Source of the DNA: Hydrogenophaga flava NBRC 102514 | GTDB taxonomy: Bacteria > Pseudomonadota > Gammaproteobacteria > Burkholderiales > Burkholderiaceae_C | Reading direction: 5' to 3' | Assembly: GCF_001571145.1 (NCBI RefSeq) | Contig: NZ_BCTF01000005.1 | Coordinates: 62,001-126,000 of the forward strand | DNA length: 64,000 nucleotides | Shown: piece by piece, positions 33,122-40,946 of the stretch | How the letters are laid out: every line of letters starts with the position of its first letter | Numbering within the stretch: the stretch's first letter is position 1 | Position numbers and translations under genes: made by a program | The notes under the pieces: model-generated | Told to the model about the DNA's origin: nothing | The model's input: only the letters and a program-made list of their open reading frames with translations | Databases searched by the model: none

Positions 33122-33787
33122 TCAGAGGTCCTTCACCAGGAACCGGTCGTCGCCGATGCGGCAGGCTTCCTCTGCGGCGGGTCGCTGCGCTTCGTAGGCC
33201 GTCAGCGCCAGCTCGTCCAGCGTCACGGCTTCGCGCGCGGCCAGCGGGGTCTGTCGTTCAACGGGGCGCGCACCCCAGCGTTCGAGTTCGGCCACACCCA
33301 GCGCCAGCGCGTCTTCCATCGCGGCCTTGACGACCGGCCGCAGGCTGCCGCCGTAGTCCTCCAGCTCCTGCGGCTGGCAGCCGATCAGCAACACCTGCTG
33401 CGGGTACTTGCCAGTCAGCGTGGCCAGCGACAGCACTTCCTGGAAACCGGTCTGGTGCAGGCTCATCTTCTTGGCGCCCATGAAACGCGGCACCTCGTCG
33501 TCGCGCACTTGTTTCAGCGTGCCGGGTTCCAGGCCGTAGTCGATGGCGTCGAAGATCAGCAGTGCGTCGGCCTCCTGCACGTGCTGGATCAGGTACAGAC
33601 CCTGGGTGCCGCCGTCGATCAGCTGCACGTGGTCGGCAAACTCCCAGCGGCGCTGCAGGGCTTCGATGCAGCGCACGCCAAAGCCTTCGTCGGCCCAGAG
33701 CAGGTTGCCGATGCCCAGCACGACGATGCGGGCCGGCGGGGTGTCACCACTGGGGTGACAGGTGGATTCGGTCGGAGTGGTGCGCAT
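33122..33787 (-). CDS. hoxM: HoxM endopeptidase for the membrane-bound hydrogenase
   Basis: 221 residues, HycI/HupD family. Ni-sensing acidic residues sit in GIGNLLWADEGFG (Asp/Glu, about 29-41) and LLIFDAIDYG, and a His in KMSLHQTGFQEVL. It removes the C-terminal 15 residues of HoxG after Ni insertion. The ATG at 33787 is chosen; an in-frame TTG three codons earlier has no room for a ribosome site. The C-terminal 45 residues are an Ala/Glu-rich extension. Confidence 0.93.
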   Translation of the reverse strand: MRTTPTESTCHPSGDTPPARIVVLGIGNLLWADEGFGVRCIEALQRRWEFADHVQLIDGGTQGLYLIQHVQEADALLIFDAIDYGLEPGTLKQVRDDEVPRFMGAKKMSLHQTGFQEVLSLATLTGKYPQQVLLIGCQPQELEDYGGSLRPVVKAAMEDALALGVAELERWGARPVERQTPLAAREAVTLDELALTAYEAQRPAAEEACRIGDDRFLVKDL

Positions 33788-33808
33788 GGCAGGCAAACCT
33801 GTGTGAAT

Positions 33809-34138
33809 TCAGCGGGGGGAAGGGGACGTGGCCGAGCCCGAGGACAGGCGCTTCCAGGCGTGGAAGCTGTCCCAGGCGGCCTGCTGCGCGAGCCAGAAGC
33901 CGGCGTCGATGCCGAACTGACGGGCGCAGCGGATGGCGGTGTCGGGCGACATCGCGCGCTGGCCATGCACCAGCTCGTGCAGGCGGCGGCGCGAGAGGCC
34001 CAGCAGCCGGGCCGCCTCGCTCTGGTTGAGCGAGAGCGGCGCCAGGCAGGTGCGCGCCAGCAGGCGACCCGGGTGCAGCGGCGCACGCACCGGCACACCG
34101 CGCGGGGGGATCGACCAGCTGACGGCCACTTTCTTCAC
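33809..34138 (-). CDS. HigA-like XRE antitoxin/regulator inside the MBH operon
   Basis: 109 residues, GTG start with AAGGA 8 bases upstream. Residues 20-90 match HigA-family helix-turn-helix proteins (HPGRLLARTCLAPLSLNQSEAARLLG, LHELVHGQRAMSPDTAIRCARQFG, FWLAQQAAWD). No HigB-type toxin gene is adjacent: hoxZ ends 4 bases before and hoxM starts 21 bases after. The Cupriavidus hox operon has no gene here. It may be a domesticated regulator of the operon or a captured orphan antitoxin. Confidence 0.85.
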   Translation of the reverse strand: MKKVAVSWSIPPRGVPVRAPLHPGRLLARTCLAPLSLNQSEAARLLGLSRRRLHELVHGQRAMSPDTAIRCARQFGIDAGFWLAQQAAWDSFHAWKRLSSGSATSPSPR

Positions 34139-34142
34139 GGCA

Positions 34143-34889
34143 TCAGTCCTTGAAGGTCCGGCGGCCCGAAATCATCGTGGAAACGATGGACTGGCGGCCC
34201 ATGATGTCTTCGCGGATCGCGGCGTAGACGTGCAGGGTGATGAACATGATCATGGCCCACATGCCCAGGCGGTGCCAGGTGTGCACGTCCTGGCTCTGGC
34301 CGAACAGCGGAATGACCCAGCCGAACATCGTGTCCTGCCACGAGCCGGCCTGCGAGCCCTCGCTGTAGAGCGCGAAGCCGGTCAGGATCATGAAGATCAT
34401 CAGCACCAGGAAGCCCGAGAACATCGCCAGCCGCGCCAGCGGGTTGTGGCCCACATAACGGCCGGGCCGCGGGATCAGAAAGGCGTACCACTTGAGCATG
34501 GTGAAGATCTCGCCCCAGTAGGCCTTCTGGAACAGCGGCACCCAGAACAGCTCGCGCGCGTGGTGGTTGCCCACGATGGCCCAGTAGGCGCGGCCCAGCA
34601 GGCCGATGGCCAGGATGTAGCCGGCCGTGAAGTGCGCGAAGCGGATGTAGCCCATCAGGTAGTTCGCGCTGGCCTCGCCGGGCATGGTCGGCAGCGGTTT
34701 GCCGATGAAGTAGCCGGTGAGGCACAGCACGGTGATGGCGGCGACGTTGACCCAGTGCCAGATGCGCACGGGCGCTTCGTACACATAGACCGACTTGGTG
34801 GTCTGGCCGTGCGAGACGGCGCTCTCGTCGATGCCCGTGACATCGGCCAGGCGCTGCTGCGCCAGTTCTTGTGCAGACAGGGAGGACAT
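34143..34889 (-). CDS. hoxZ: Hydrogenase cytochrome b subunit
   Basis: 248 residues with about four membrane helices. Candidate haem histidines lie in RIWHWVNV, RFAHFTAGY, VHTWHRLGMW and FITLHVYAA. HoxZ anchors HoxKG and passes electrons from H2 to quinone. The ATG at 34889 has a GAG-rich ribosome site. hupE lies between hoxG and hoxZ here, whereas hoxZ directly follows hoxG in Cupriavidus. Confidence 0.94.
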   Translation of the reverse strand: MSSLSAQELAQQRLADVTGIDESAVSHGQTTKSVYVYEAPVRIWHWVNVAAITVLCLTGYFIGKPLPTMPGEASANYLMGYIRFAHFTAGYILAIGLLGRAYWAIVGNHHARELFWVPLFQKAYWGEIFTMLKWYAFLIPRPGRYVGHNPLARLAMFSGFLVLMIFMILTGFALYSEGSQAGSWQDTMFGWVIPLFGQSQDVHTWHRLGMWAMIMFITLHVYAAIREDIMGRQSIVSTMISGRRTFKD

Positions 34890-34917
34890 GGTGATCTCCT
34901 GTGCGAGGGGGTGGCGG

Positions 34918-35520
34918 TCAGGCGGCCAGCTGGCCGAACAGGTAGAGCCCGGCGGCGCCGACGGCGGCACCCAGACCTCCCAGCACAGCGCCACAGCGCT
35001 CGGCCAGCCAGCGCCGGATGGCCAGGCCGACCCCGACGCCGCTGATGTGCAGCACCGCGGTGGTCAGCATGAAACCGGCGGCGTAGCCCGCGAAGCCGGT
35101 CTCGGGCGTTTCGGCGCCGTGGGCCAGGCCGTGGAGCGACGAGGCTGCGGCGATCAGCCCCAGACCCAGCACCACCGGCATCGCCCGCTGGGCGACGATC
35201 AGCATCAGGCCGAACAGCACCACGCTCAGCGAGATGGCGTGCTCCAGGTACGGCACGGTGACACCGGCCGCGCCCAGCGCCGCACTGATGACCAGCGCCA
35301 GCAGGAAGGTGGCCGGCCCTTGCCAGGCCTTGCCCTGCGGCAGGGCGGACACCGACCAGACGCCCACGGCCACCATGGCCAGCAGGTGGTCCAGGCCGAA
35401 GGGGTGGACCAGGCCTTCCATCAGACTGTGGGTGCCGTGGCCGGTGTGGGCCTGGGCAGCGCCGGCCAGACCGGCCAGCAGCGCGGCCGCTGCCACGCGA
35501 CGGATGTGTTTCGCTTGCAT
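34918..35520 (-). CDS. hupE: HupE/UreJ-type nickel permease
   Basis: 200 residues. Signal-like N-terminus to about residue 24 (AGAAQA), then the family motif HPFGLDHLLAMVAVGVWS (about 39-56) and five or six helices. A second His motif is SSLHGLAHGAE. HupE/UreJ proteins import nickel (or cobalt in some). It lies between hoxG (26-bp gap) and hoxZ (28-bp gap), so nickel supply is co-expressed with the structural genes. No other nickel transporter is seen in the window. Confidence 0.9.
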   Translation of the reverse strand: MQAKHIRRVAAAALLAGLAGAAQAHTGHGTHSLMEGLVHPFGLDHLLAMVAVGVWSVSALPQGKAWQGPATFLLALVISAALGAAGVTVPYLEHAISLSVVLFGLMLIVAQRAMPVVLGLGLIAAASSLHGLAHGAETPETGFAGYAAGFMLTTAVLHISGVGVGLAIRRWLAERCGAVLGGLGAAVGAAGLYLFGQLAA

Positions 35521-35546
35521 GTGTTTCTCCTCGTTGTTCCGTGGGT

Positions 35547-37406
35547 TCAGCGCACCGTGACCTTGGCCATCTCCTGGCCGTCTTCGCTCATCACGTGGGT
35601 GGAGCAGGCCAGGCAGGGGTCGAAGCTGTGCAGGGTGCGCAGGATCTCCAGCGGCTGCTCGGGGTTGACCATGGGCGTGTTCATCAGCGAGGCCTCGAAG
35701 GCGCCGATCTGCCCCTTGGCGTCGCGCGGCGAGCCGTTCCAGGTGGTGGGCACCACGCACTGGTAGTTCTCGATCTTTCCGTCCTTGATCCTGATCCAGT
35801 GACCCAGCATGCCGCGCGGCGCGGCCACCGTGCCCACGCCCTTGGCTTCCTTGGGCCAGGTGGCGGGGTCCCATTTCTCGACGTTGGCGGTGGACGTGTC
35901 GCCGGCCTTGATGTTCTGCACCAGCTGGCGGAAGTCGTCCATCATCATCTCGGCGGCGTACTGGCTTTCCAGCGCGCGCGCCAGGGTGCGGCCGATGGTG
36001 GTGGGCAGCAGCTGCTTGGCGCTGTACTGGGTCTCCGGCAGACCCAGGGCCTTGGGGATGGCGCTGTTGATGGCGACCGCCGAGGCGTCCACCTGTTCCT
36101 TGACGCGCTGGCACCACTTGTTGCCCTGCATCGCGTGGGCGTAGCCCAGGATGTAGCGCGAGAGCGGGCCGACCTCGACCGCGTGGCCGCGCCAGCGCGG
36201 CGACTTGATCCACGAGTACTTGGCGGATTCGTCGAGCTGCTCGATCTTGGTGCGCGTGCCCTTGAAATTCGGGCCCTCGGGCTGGTAGTTGGCCTCGGTC
36301 ACGCCGTCCCAGGGGTGCAGACCCTGGTTGTTGTCGCCGTACTTGTACCAGCTGTGGGTCACGAACTCCTGCACCTGCTCGGGGTCGCGCGGGTCGATCT
36401 CGTGGATCTTGTCCCAGTTGCCGTCCAGGATCACACCGCCGGGCAGCTGGTGCGTGCTGTGGTCGTAGGGCACCTTCTCGTAGGTGCCGTAGTCGGCCAC
36501 GTTGGTGGCGCTGAGGCCGCCGCCGTAGAGCCAGCCGGCGTTCTTGTAGATGGTGCCGATGGCCAGCACGTCCGGGATGTAGACGTTGTTGTTGAACTCG
36601 ATCATCTCCTTGATGCGGGCTTCAACGAAGTTCAGGCGCTCCATGTTGATGGGCGCGCCGGCGGCGCCGTCGCCGTCGAGGTTGATCGCGCAGGGCACGC
36701 CGCCGACCATGTAGTTCGGGTGCGGGTTCTTGCCGCCGAAGATGGTGTGCACCTTCACCCATTCCTTCTGCAGGTCCAGGGCTTCGAGGTAGTGGGTCAC
36801 GGCCATCAGGTTGGCCTCGGCCGGCAGCACATAGGCCTTGCTGCCCCAGTAGCCGTTGCTGAACGGGCCCAGCTGGCCGGATTCGACGAACTTCTTCAGA
36901 CGGTTCTGCACGTCGCGGAAATAGCCGGGCGAGCTCATCGGGTGCGAGGGCGAGACCAGGTGCTGCAGGTCGCTGGTCTTCTTGGGGTCGGCGTTCAGTG
37001 CCGAGACCACGTCCACCCAGTCCAGCGCGTGCAGGTGGTAGAAGTGCACCGCGTGGTCGTGCACCTGCAGGGTCTTGGCCATCATCTCGCGGATGAGGTG
37101 GGCGTTCAGCGGGATCTTGATGCCCAGCGCGTCTTCCACCGCGCGCACCGAGGTGAGCGCGTGGCAGCCGGTGCAGACGCCGCAGATGCGCTCCACGAAG
37201 GCCCAGGCGTCGCGCGGGTCGCGGCCCTTGAGGATCACCTCCAGACCGCGCCACATGGTGCCGGTGGAGACGGCGTTGCGGATCACGTTGTTGCTGTCGA
37301 GGTTGACCTCGCAGCGCATGTGGCCCTCGATGCGGGTCACCGGGTCGACCACCACGCGGCGGCCAGTGTTGTCGAGCTTGAAGCCCTGTGTTTCGTAAGC
37401 ACCCAT
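35547..37406 (-). CDS. hoxG: Membrane-bound hydrogenase large subunit
   Basis: 619 residues, matching Cupriavidus HoxG length. Ni-Fe ligands are Cys75 and Cys78 (RICGVC) and Cys598 and Cys601 (DPCLACSTH). HoxM would cut after His604 and remove 15 residues. [15 protein letters not shown] is the N-terminal signature. Exported with HoxK by the Tat route, it oxidises H2 in the periplasm for respiration. The ATG at 37406 is 17 bases after hoxK. Confidence 0.97.
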   Translation of the reverse strand: MGAYETQGFKLDNTGRRVVVDPVTRIEGHMRCEVNLDSNNVIRNAVSTGTMWRGLEVILKGRDPRDAWAFVERICGVCTGCHALTSVRAVEDALGIKIPLNAHLIREMMAKTLQVHDHAVHFYHLHALDWVDVVSALNADPKKTSDLQHLVSPSHPMSSPGYFRDVQNRLKKFVESGQLGPFSNGYWGSKAYVLPAEANLMAVTHYLEALDLQKEWVKVHTIFGGKNPHPNYMVGGVPCAINLDGDGAAGAPINMERLNFVEARIKEMIEFNNNVYIPDVLAIGTIYKNAGWLYGGGLSATNVADYGTYEKVPYDHSTHQLPGGVILDGNWDKIHEIDPRDPEQVQEFVTHSWYKYGDNNQGLHPWDGVTEANYQPEGPNFKGTRTKIEQLDESAKYSWIKSPRWRGHAVEVGPLSRYILGYAHAMQGNKWCQRVKEQVDASAVAINSAIPKALGLPETQYSAKQLLPTTIGRTLARALESQYAAEMMMDDFRQLVQNIKAGDTSTANVEKWDPATWPKEAKGVGTVAAPRGMLGHWIRIKDGKIENYQCVVPTTWNGSPRDAKGQIGAFEASLMNTPMVNPEQPLEILRTLHSFDPCLACSTHVMSEDGQEMAKVTVR

Positions 37407-37423
37407 GTCGTGTTCTCCTGGCC

Positions 37424-38506
37424 TCAGGCGTGGTTCTTCGATTTCTCTTTGGACGTGTCGCGCGCCCGCTTGGCCACCGAGATGGCGGCGTGCGCGGCGA
37501 CCGCAGCGCCCACCACCGCCGCGGCCTTGCCGCCGATCTCGTCGGCGTTGGCCTCGATGCCGAACTGGTGGATGTCGGTCAGGCGGTCGTAGAACGAGCC
37601 TTTGTCCCAGAAGCCGTCTTCCGAACAGCCGATGCAGCCGTGGCCGGCCTTGATCGGGAAGCTCGTGCCCTCGCTCCACATCACGGTGGAGCAGGCGTTG
37701 TAGGTGGTCGGGCCCTTGCAGCCAACCTTGTAGAGGCAGTAACCCTTGCGCGCGGACTCGTCGTCCCAGGCTTCGACGAACTGGCCGGCGTCGAAGTGCG
37801 GGCGGCGGTAGCACTTGTCGTGGATGCGCTGGCTGTAGAACATCTTCGGGCGGCCCTGGCGGTCCAGCTCGGGGATGCGGTCAAAGGTCAGCATGTAGGT
37901 GATCACGCCCGTCATCACCTCGGGAATCGGCGGGCAGCCCGGCACCTTGATGATGGGTTTGTCGGTGATGACCTTGTGGATCGGGGTGGCCTGCGTCGGG
38001 TTGGGCTTGGCGGCCTGCACGCAGCCCCAGCTGGCGCAGGAGCCCCAGGCGATGATGGCCTTGGCGTCCTTGGCGACGTGCTTGAGCTTGTCGATGAACG
38101 GCTTGCCCGACTGGATGCAGAACATGCCGTCTTCGTTCAGCGGCGGGTTGCCTTCCACCGCCAGGATGTACTGACCCTTGTACTTGGTCATGATCTCTTC
38201 GAGGATGGCCTCGGCCTGGTGGCCGGCGGCGGCCATCAGGGTGTCGTCGTAGTCCAGGCTGATCATGGAGAGCACCACGTCCTTGGCCAGGGGGTGGGCC
38301 GAACGGATGAAGGCTTCGGTGCAGCAGGTGCATTCCAGACCGTGCAGCCAGAGCACCGGGGTGCGCGGCTTGTTTTCCATGGCGTGCGCGATCTGGGGCA
38401 CGAAGCTCGGAGCCAGCCCCAGCGAGGTGGCGGTGAGCGAGCAGTACTTCATGAAACTGCGGCGCGAAATGCCTTTGCGGCGCATGACCTCGTAAAAGGT
38501 TTCCAT
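37424..38506 (-). CDS. hoxK: Membrane-bound hydrogenase small subunit, O2-tolerant type
   Basis: 360 residues. Tat signal RRSFMK in a 42-residue leader ending AHA; C-terminal membrane anchor ([18 protein letters not shown]). In mature numbering Cys17, Cys19, Cys20, Cys115, Cys120 and Cys149 are all present. These are the six ligands of the [4Fe-3S] proximal cluster that gives O2 tolerance; Cys19 and Cys120 are the two extra ones. The start [12 protein letters not shown] is standard, with GGAGA upstream. First gene of the supercluster, 72 bases below a sigma-54 promoter's predicted start. Confidence 0.97.
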   Translation of the reverse strand: METFYEVMRRKGISRRSFMKYCSLTATSLGLAPSFVPQIAHAMENKPRTPVLWLHGLECTCCTEAFIRSAHPLAKDVVLSMISLDYDDTLMAAAGHQAEAILEEIMTKYKGQYILAVEGNPPLNEDGMFCIQSGKPFIDKLKHVAKDAKAIIAWGSCASWGCVQAAKPNPTQATPIHKVITDKPIIKVPGCPPIPEVMTGVITYMLTFDRIPELDRQGRPKMFYSQRIHDKCYRRPHFDAGQFVEAWDDESARKGYCLYKVGCKGPTTYNACSTVMWSEGTSFPIKAGHGCIGCSEDGFWDKGSFYDRLTDIHQFGIEANADEIGGKAAAVVGAAVAAHAAISVAKRARDTSKEKSKNHA

Positions 38507-38588
38507 CTTGTGGTGTCTCCGTGGGCTGTGTGGGGCGGATCCGGGTCCCGCCCGCATCCTCAGGGGAATGGGCAGGTGTGTGACCGTT

Positions 38589-38605
38589 CGCAATCCGCGG
38601 GCCAC
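38589..38605 (-). promoter_or_regulatory. Sigma-54 (-24/-12) promoter for the hox operon
   Basis: On the minus strand GTGGCCCGCGGATTGCG contains GG, exactly 10 bases, then GC, within TGGC...TTGC, as in the RpoN consensus. The predicted transcription start is near 38578, giving a hoxK leader of about 72 bases. HoxA, the matching activator, is encoded downstream in the same array. Confidence 0.7.
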
Positions 38606-38656
38606 GATCCGGCCACCAAGGGAAAACACCAACAGCGGCTCGTAAGACCTTGTCAG

Positions 38657-38673
38657 GAAACAAATTTTTTCAA
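38657..38673. promoter_or_regulatory. AT-rich patch, possible IHF bend site
   Basis: GAAACAAATTTTTTCAA stands out in GC-rich DNA. AAACAAATTTTTT matches the IHF consensus WATCAANNNNTTR at all but two positions. It lies about 85 bases upstream of the predicted hoxK start, between promoter and possible activator site, where IHF usually acts at sigma-54 promoters. Confidence 0.4.
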
Positions 38674-38743
38674 AGACACGCAGGACACCGCCGCCTTCCA
38701 CCGCTCAGGGTATTCAGTAACCTTCCGGTTTCAGAAACAAATT

Positions 38744-38758
38744 GGAAGATAGTCTTCC
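38744..38758. promoter_or_regulatory. Possible HoxA upstream activating site
   Basis: GGAAGA-TAG-TCTTCC is a perfect 6-bp-arm inverted repeat centred near 38751, about 173 bases upstream of the predicted hoxK start. The distance suits an NtrC-type enhancer. Identity as a HoxA site is an inference from position and symmetry. Confidence 0.4.
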
Positions 38759-38792
38759 ACCCCAAAAATTACACCCTGCCCGCCGAGCGGAC

Positions 38793-38821
38793 AAAAAAAA
38801 GCCGACCCGCAGGGGTCGGCT
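38793..38821 (-). terminator. Rho-independent terminator on the minus strand, no gene in front
   Basis: AGCCGACCC (38800-38808) and GGGTCGGCT (38813-38821) form a perfect 9-bp stem with loop GCAG, followed on the minus strand by eight T. It would stop leftward transcription before the hoxK control region. The nearest leftward gene ends at 39325, 500 bases away, with a rightward gene in between. Confidence 0.8.
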
Positions 38822-38925
38822 GATGATTCGGTGCATCTCTTGGGACGCTGAAGGATTTGTTCTGATAGGACTGGGTTGTCTCCTCGGTCCCCCGCGGTCG
38901 CGGCGTCTGGCGCCGTTTGCGAGTG
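38793..38925 (-). ncRNA. Candidate small RNA ending at the orphan terminator
   Basis: A terminator without a protein gene suggests a small transcript. TACAGT (minus strand, 38936-38931) could be a -10 box, placing a start near 38925 and a transcript of about 130 bases. The -35 region is poor. No known RNA family (6S, tmRNA, riboswitch) was recognised. No convincing small protein is encoded. Confidence 0.25.
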
Positions 38926-39038
38926 GCGGTACTGTAGCCGCCCGCACCAGACCCGTGCATACGGGCTTTCCCTTGGTGCCCACAGCCGATGGCACAGGAA
39001 ATGCAGCGCAGGGTGTGTCGTTGGAAGAGGAAAACACC

Positions 39039-39332
39039 ATGTCGCAAAACGATGCATTCGCCGCCGCCGCCCACCTGCACGTGTTGTTGCGCCGCAAGAC
39101 CGGCCGCGTGACCGACACCGAGTGGATGGTGAACAACGTGGAATATGCGCAGGCCGTCGTGAGCTTCGCCCGCCAGCGGGCGCACGAGGACGGCTTCGAG
39201 GAGCTGCTGCCCCTGGCCGAGCGGCTGGAGTCGCTGGTGATCCCGGTGCGCCGGCACAGCGCGCCGGTGTCGGCACCCGCGCCCCTGACGCCCGGCGACC
39301 CCAGCGCGCGCTACATCGGCCGCCTCAGATAA
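39039..39332 (+). CDS. Small conserved-looking hypothetical protein
   Basis: 97 residues, ATG at 39039 with AAGAGG 8 bases upstream. Mostly helical (AAAHLHVLLRRKTGRVTDTEWMVNNVEYAQAVVSFAR, EELLPLAERLESL) with a Pro-rich C-terminal tail. No signal peptide, membrane segment or metal motif. It is convergent with the dioxygenase-like gene and overlaps its stop by 8 bases. Function unknown. Confidence 0.7.
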   Translation: MSQNDAFAAAAHLHVLLRRKTGRVTDTEWMVNNVEYAQAVVSFARQRAHEDGFEELLPLAERLESLVIPVRRHSAPVSAPAPLTPGDPSARYIGRLR

Positions 39333-40167
39333 GGGCCACCTGCAGCGTCGCCACGAATCCGTCGCCGACGCTGCCCTCGACGGTGGCGAGCTGGCGCACC
39401 GCGCGGTCGCTGCCGAACACGTTGTCGCTGGCGAGTGAGACGCCGGCGAAGTGGTTCACGCTGGCCGCATAACCCGCGGCCTCGCCGTACACCTGCTCGC
39501 AGGCCCCGGCCGGCAGCGCCAGCTGGGACACCAGGCCGTGGTCGCCGGTGGTGGTGTCGTCCAGTGCGTCGTCCAGGCTGTCGTAGACCTGGAAGTGGAT
39601 GTGCGGCCAGCGGCCGCTGTAGCAGCCCGGGAAGATGGTGGAAAAGCGCACCACGCCGTTCTCGTCGCTGACCTGCACCCCGCGCAGGTAGTTCTCCTGC
39701 GTGTGCCCGCCCGAATACAGGGAATAGCTGCCGTCGCGCGTGCAGTGCCAGAGGTAGACCGCCCGGCCGGCCAGCGGCGCACACGACGCCGACACATCGA
39801 CCAGGGTGAGCTGCACGGTCAGGGGCACCCCGAGGGCCAGGCCGTCGGCGCCCCCCACGCTGCGGCGGATGTCGCTGCGCACGATGCCGCTGAGCGTCAG
39901 TGCGTTCAGGCGCTGGCCGGAGGCGCTGGTGCCGTCGGCGGGGTACGGTCCGGCGGTCTCGCCGGGCGTGGTGCTGCAGCTGCCGGCGATGCCCGAGTCG
40001 AGGAGGTCGTCCTCGGTGTCGCCACCGCCGCAGCCTGGCAAGGCCAGCAGCGGGGCGGCCCCCAGCACCGTGCCCGAGAGCCAGCGCAGGCTGCGCCGCC
40101 GGTCGATGCGCTGCCGCGCCAGGGTGTCCAGGTCGTGTCTCAATCCATGGGGGGTCATCGAATTCAT
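39325..40167 (-). CDS. Secreted intradiol-dioxygenase-like lipoprotein
   Basis: 280 residues. N-terminal Tat-like RRRSLRWL, hydrophobic core and lipobox LPGC predict an exported lipoprotein. The intradiol ring-cleavage fold is visible: TPGETAGPYPADG, LSGIVRSDIR, VYLWHCTRDGSYSLYSG, ENYLRGVQ and WPHIHFQVY, the last with the paired His of the iron site. An alternative ATG at 40185 overlaps the upstream gene's stop (TGATG) and would add 6 residues. Real substrates of such secreted proteins are mostly unknown. It pairs with the paralogue upstream. Confidence 0.85.
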   Translation of the reverse strand: MNSMTPHGLRHDLDTLARQRIDRRRSLRWLSGTVLGAAPLLALPGCGGGDTEDDLLDSGIAGSCSTTPGETAGPYPADGTSASGQRLNALTLSGIVRSDIRRSVGGADGLALGVPLTVQLTLVDVSASCAPLAGRAVYLWHCTRDGSYSLYSGGHTQENYLRGVQVSDENGVVRFSTIFPGCYSGRWPHIHFQVYDSLDDALDDTTTGDHGLVSQLALPAGACEQVYGEAAGYAASVNHFAGVSLASDNVFGSDRAVRQLATVEGSVGDGFVATLQVALI

Positions 40168-40184
40168 CTCAGGTTCCGGTCGCA

Positions 40185-40871
40185 TCAGTGGTGGCGCGGG
40201 GCGGGTGCATGGTCCAGGGCGAGGCCCAGGGTCAGCTCGGCGCGCAGTCCGCCGCCGCCGCCATCGGCCACCAAACGGTCCGGCCGCAGCGTGCGGGTGT
40301 GCTGCATGTCCAGACACGGCGGCTTGCGCAGCGTGGGCAGGGCCAGCGGCGCGATCTGCAGCGCCTCGTCCTCCTCCGGCGGCAGCGAGGGCAGCAGCAG
40401 GCAGCCGTCGGCGCGCGCGACCACGTGCCGCCCGTCGTTGAAATAGACGCGCAGATACACCGGCACGCTGTTGTCGAGGTAGCGGCCGGGGTAGACGGTG
40501 TGGAAGCGCAGCTCACCCTGTTCGTCGCTCAGCTGCACACCCCGCATCAGCGCCACCGTGCGCAGGTCGTCGGCCGCCGTGTCCAGGGTCCAGCAGCAGG
40601 GGTCGTAGTGCCAGATGTAGACCGCTGCGCGCTGGACCGCCTGGCCGCTGCTGTCCTGCAGGCGCAGCGCCAGCGTCAGCGGCACGCCGGGGCTCTGGTG
40701 GGCCAGGTCGCTGCCACGCGCCGGTGACGCATCGACGAACTCGCGCACCGGGTAGGGGCGGTGCGTGGGCTGCACCGCCAGCAACGCCCTGGGCGGGCGA
40801 ATTGCGACGGCGGGGGCCTCACGGAAGGTGATGGGAGGGAAGGCATGGGGCACGGTGTTCATGCCCCGCAT
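40185..40871 (-). CDS. Intradiol-dioxygenase-like protein lacking metal ligands
   Basis: 228 residues. It aligns with the downstream protein through VYIWHYDPCCWTLD, LMRGVQLSDEQGELRFHTVYPGRY and VYLRVYF. The PHIHF His pair is replaced by PVYLR, and the tyrosine-bearing segments are gone, so it is unlikely to bind catalytic iron. There is no export signal. Its stop overlaps a possible start of the paralogue. A second ATG at 40862 is possible. It may be a partner or binding protein for the paralogue; the role is unknown. Confidence 0.75.
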   Translation of the reverse strand: MRGMNTVPHAFPPITFREAPAVAIRPPRALLAVQPTHRPYPVREFVDASPARGSDLAHQSPGVPLTLALRLQDSSGQAVQRAAVYIWHYDPCCWTLDTAADDLRTVALMRGVQLSDEQGELRFHTVYPGRYLDNSVPVYLRVYFNDGRHVVARADGCLLLPSLPPEEDEALQIAPLALPTLRKPPCLDMQHTRTLRPDRLVADGGGGGLRAELTLGLALDHAPAPRHH

Positions 40872-40906
40872 GCTGGTCCGCGCCTGTGAAGCGGATATCG
40901 GCACTT

Positions 40907-40924
40907 TGTGTCCGGCCGGACACA
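40907..40924. promoter_or_regulatory. 18-bp perfect palindrome upstream of the dioxygenase-like pair
   Basis: TGTGTCCGGCCGGACACA is perfectly symmetric and lies 36 bases before the start at 40871. Its half TGTGTCCGG recurs at 42933-42941, upstream of the adjacent response-regulator gene. A shared operator for that regulator is the simplest reading. Confidence 0.55.
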
Positions 40925-40946
40925 GGCCGCCCACCGCCGAGACGCG

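Noticed and set aside
38714..39136. Minus-strand open frame upstream of the orphan terminator as a possible protein gene
   Set aside because: It has no good ribosome site, no recognisable domain, and runs across the terminator itself; codon use is not gene-like.
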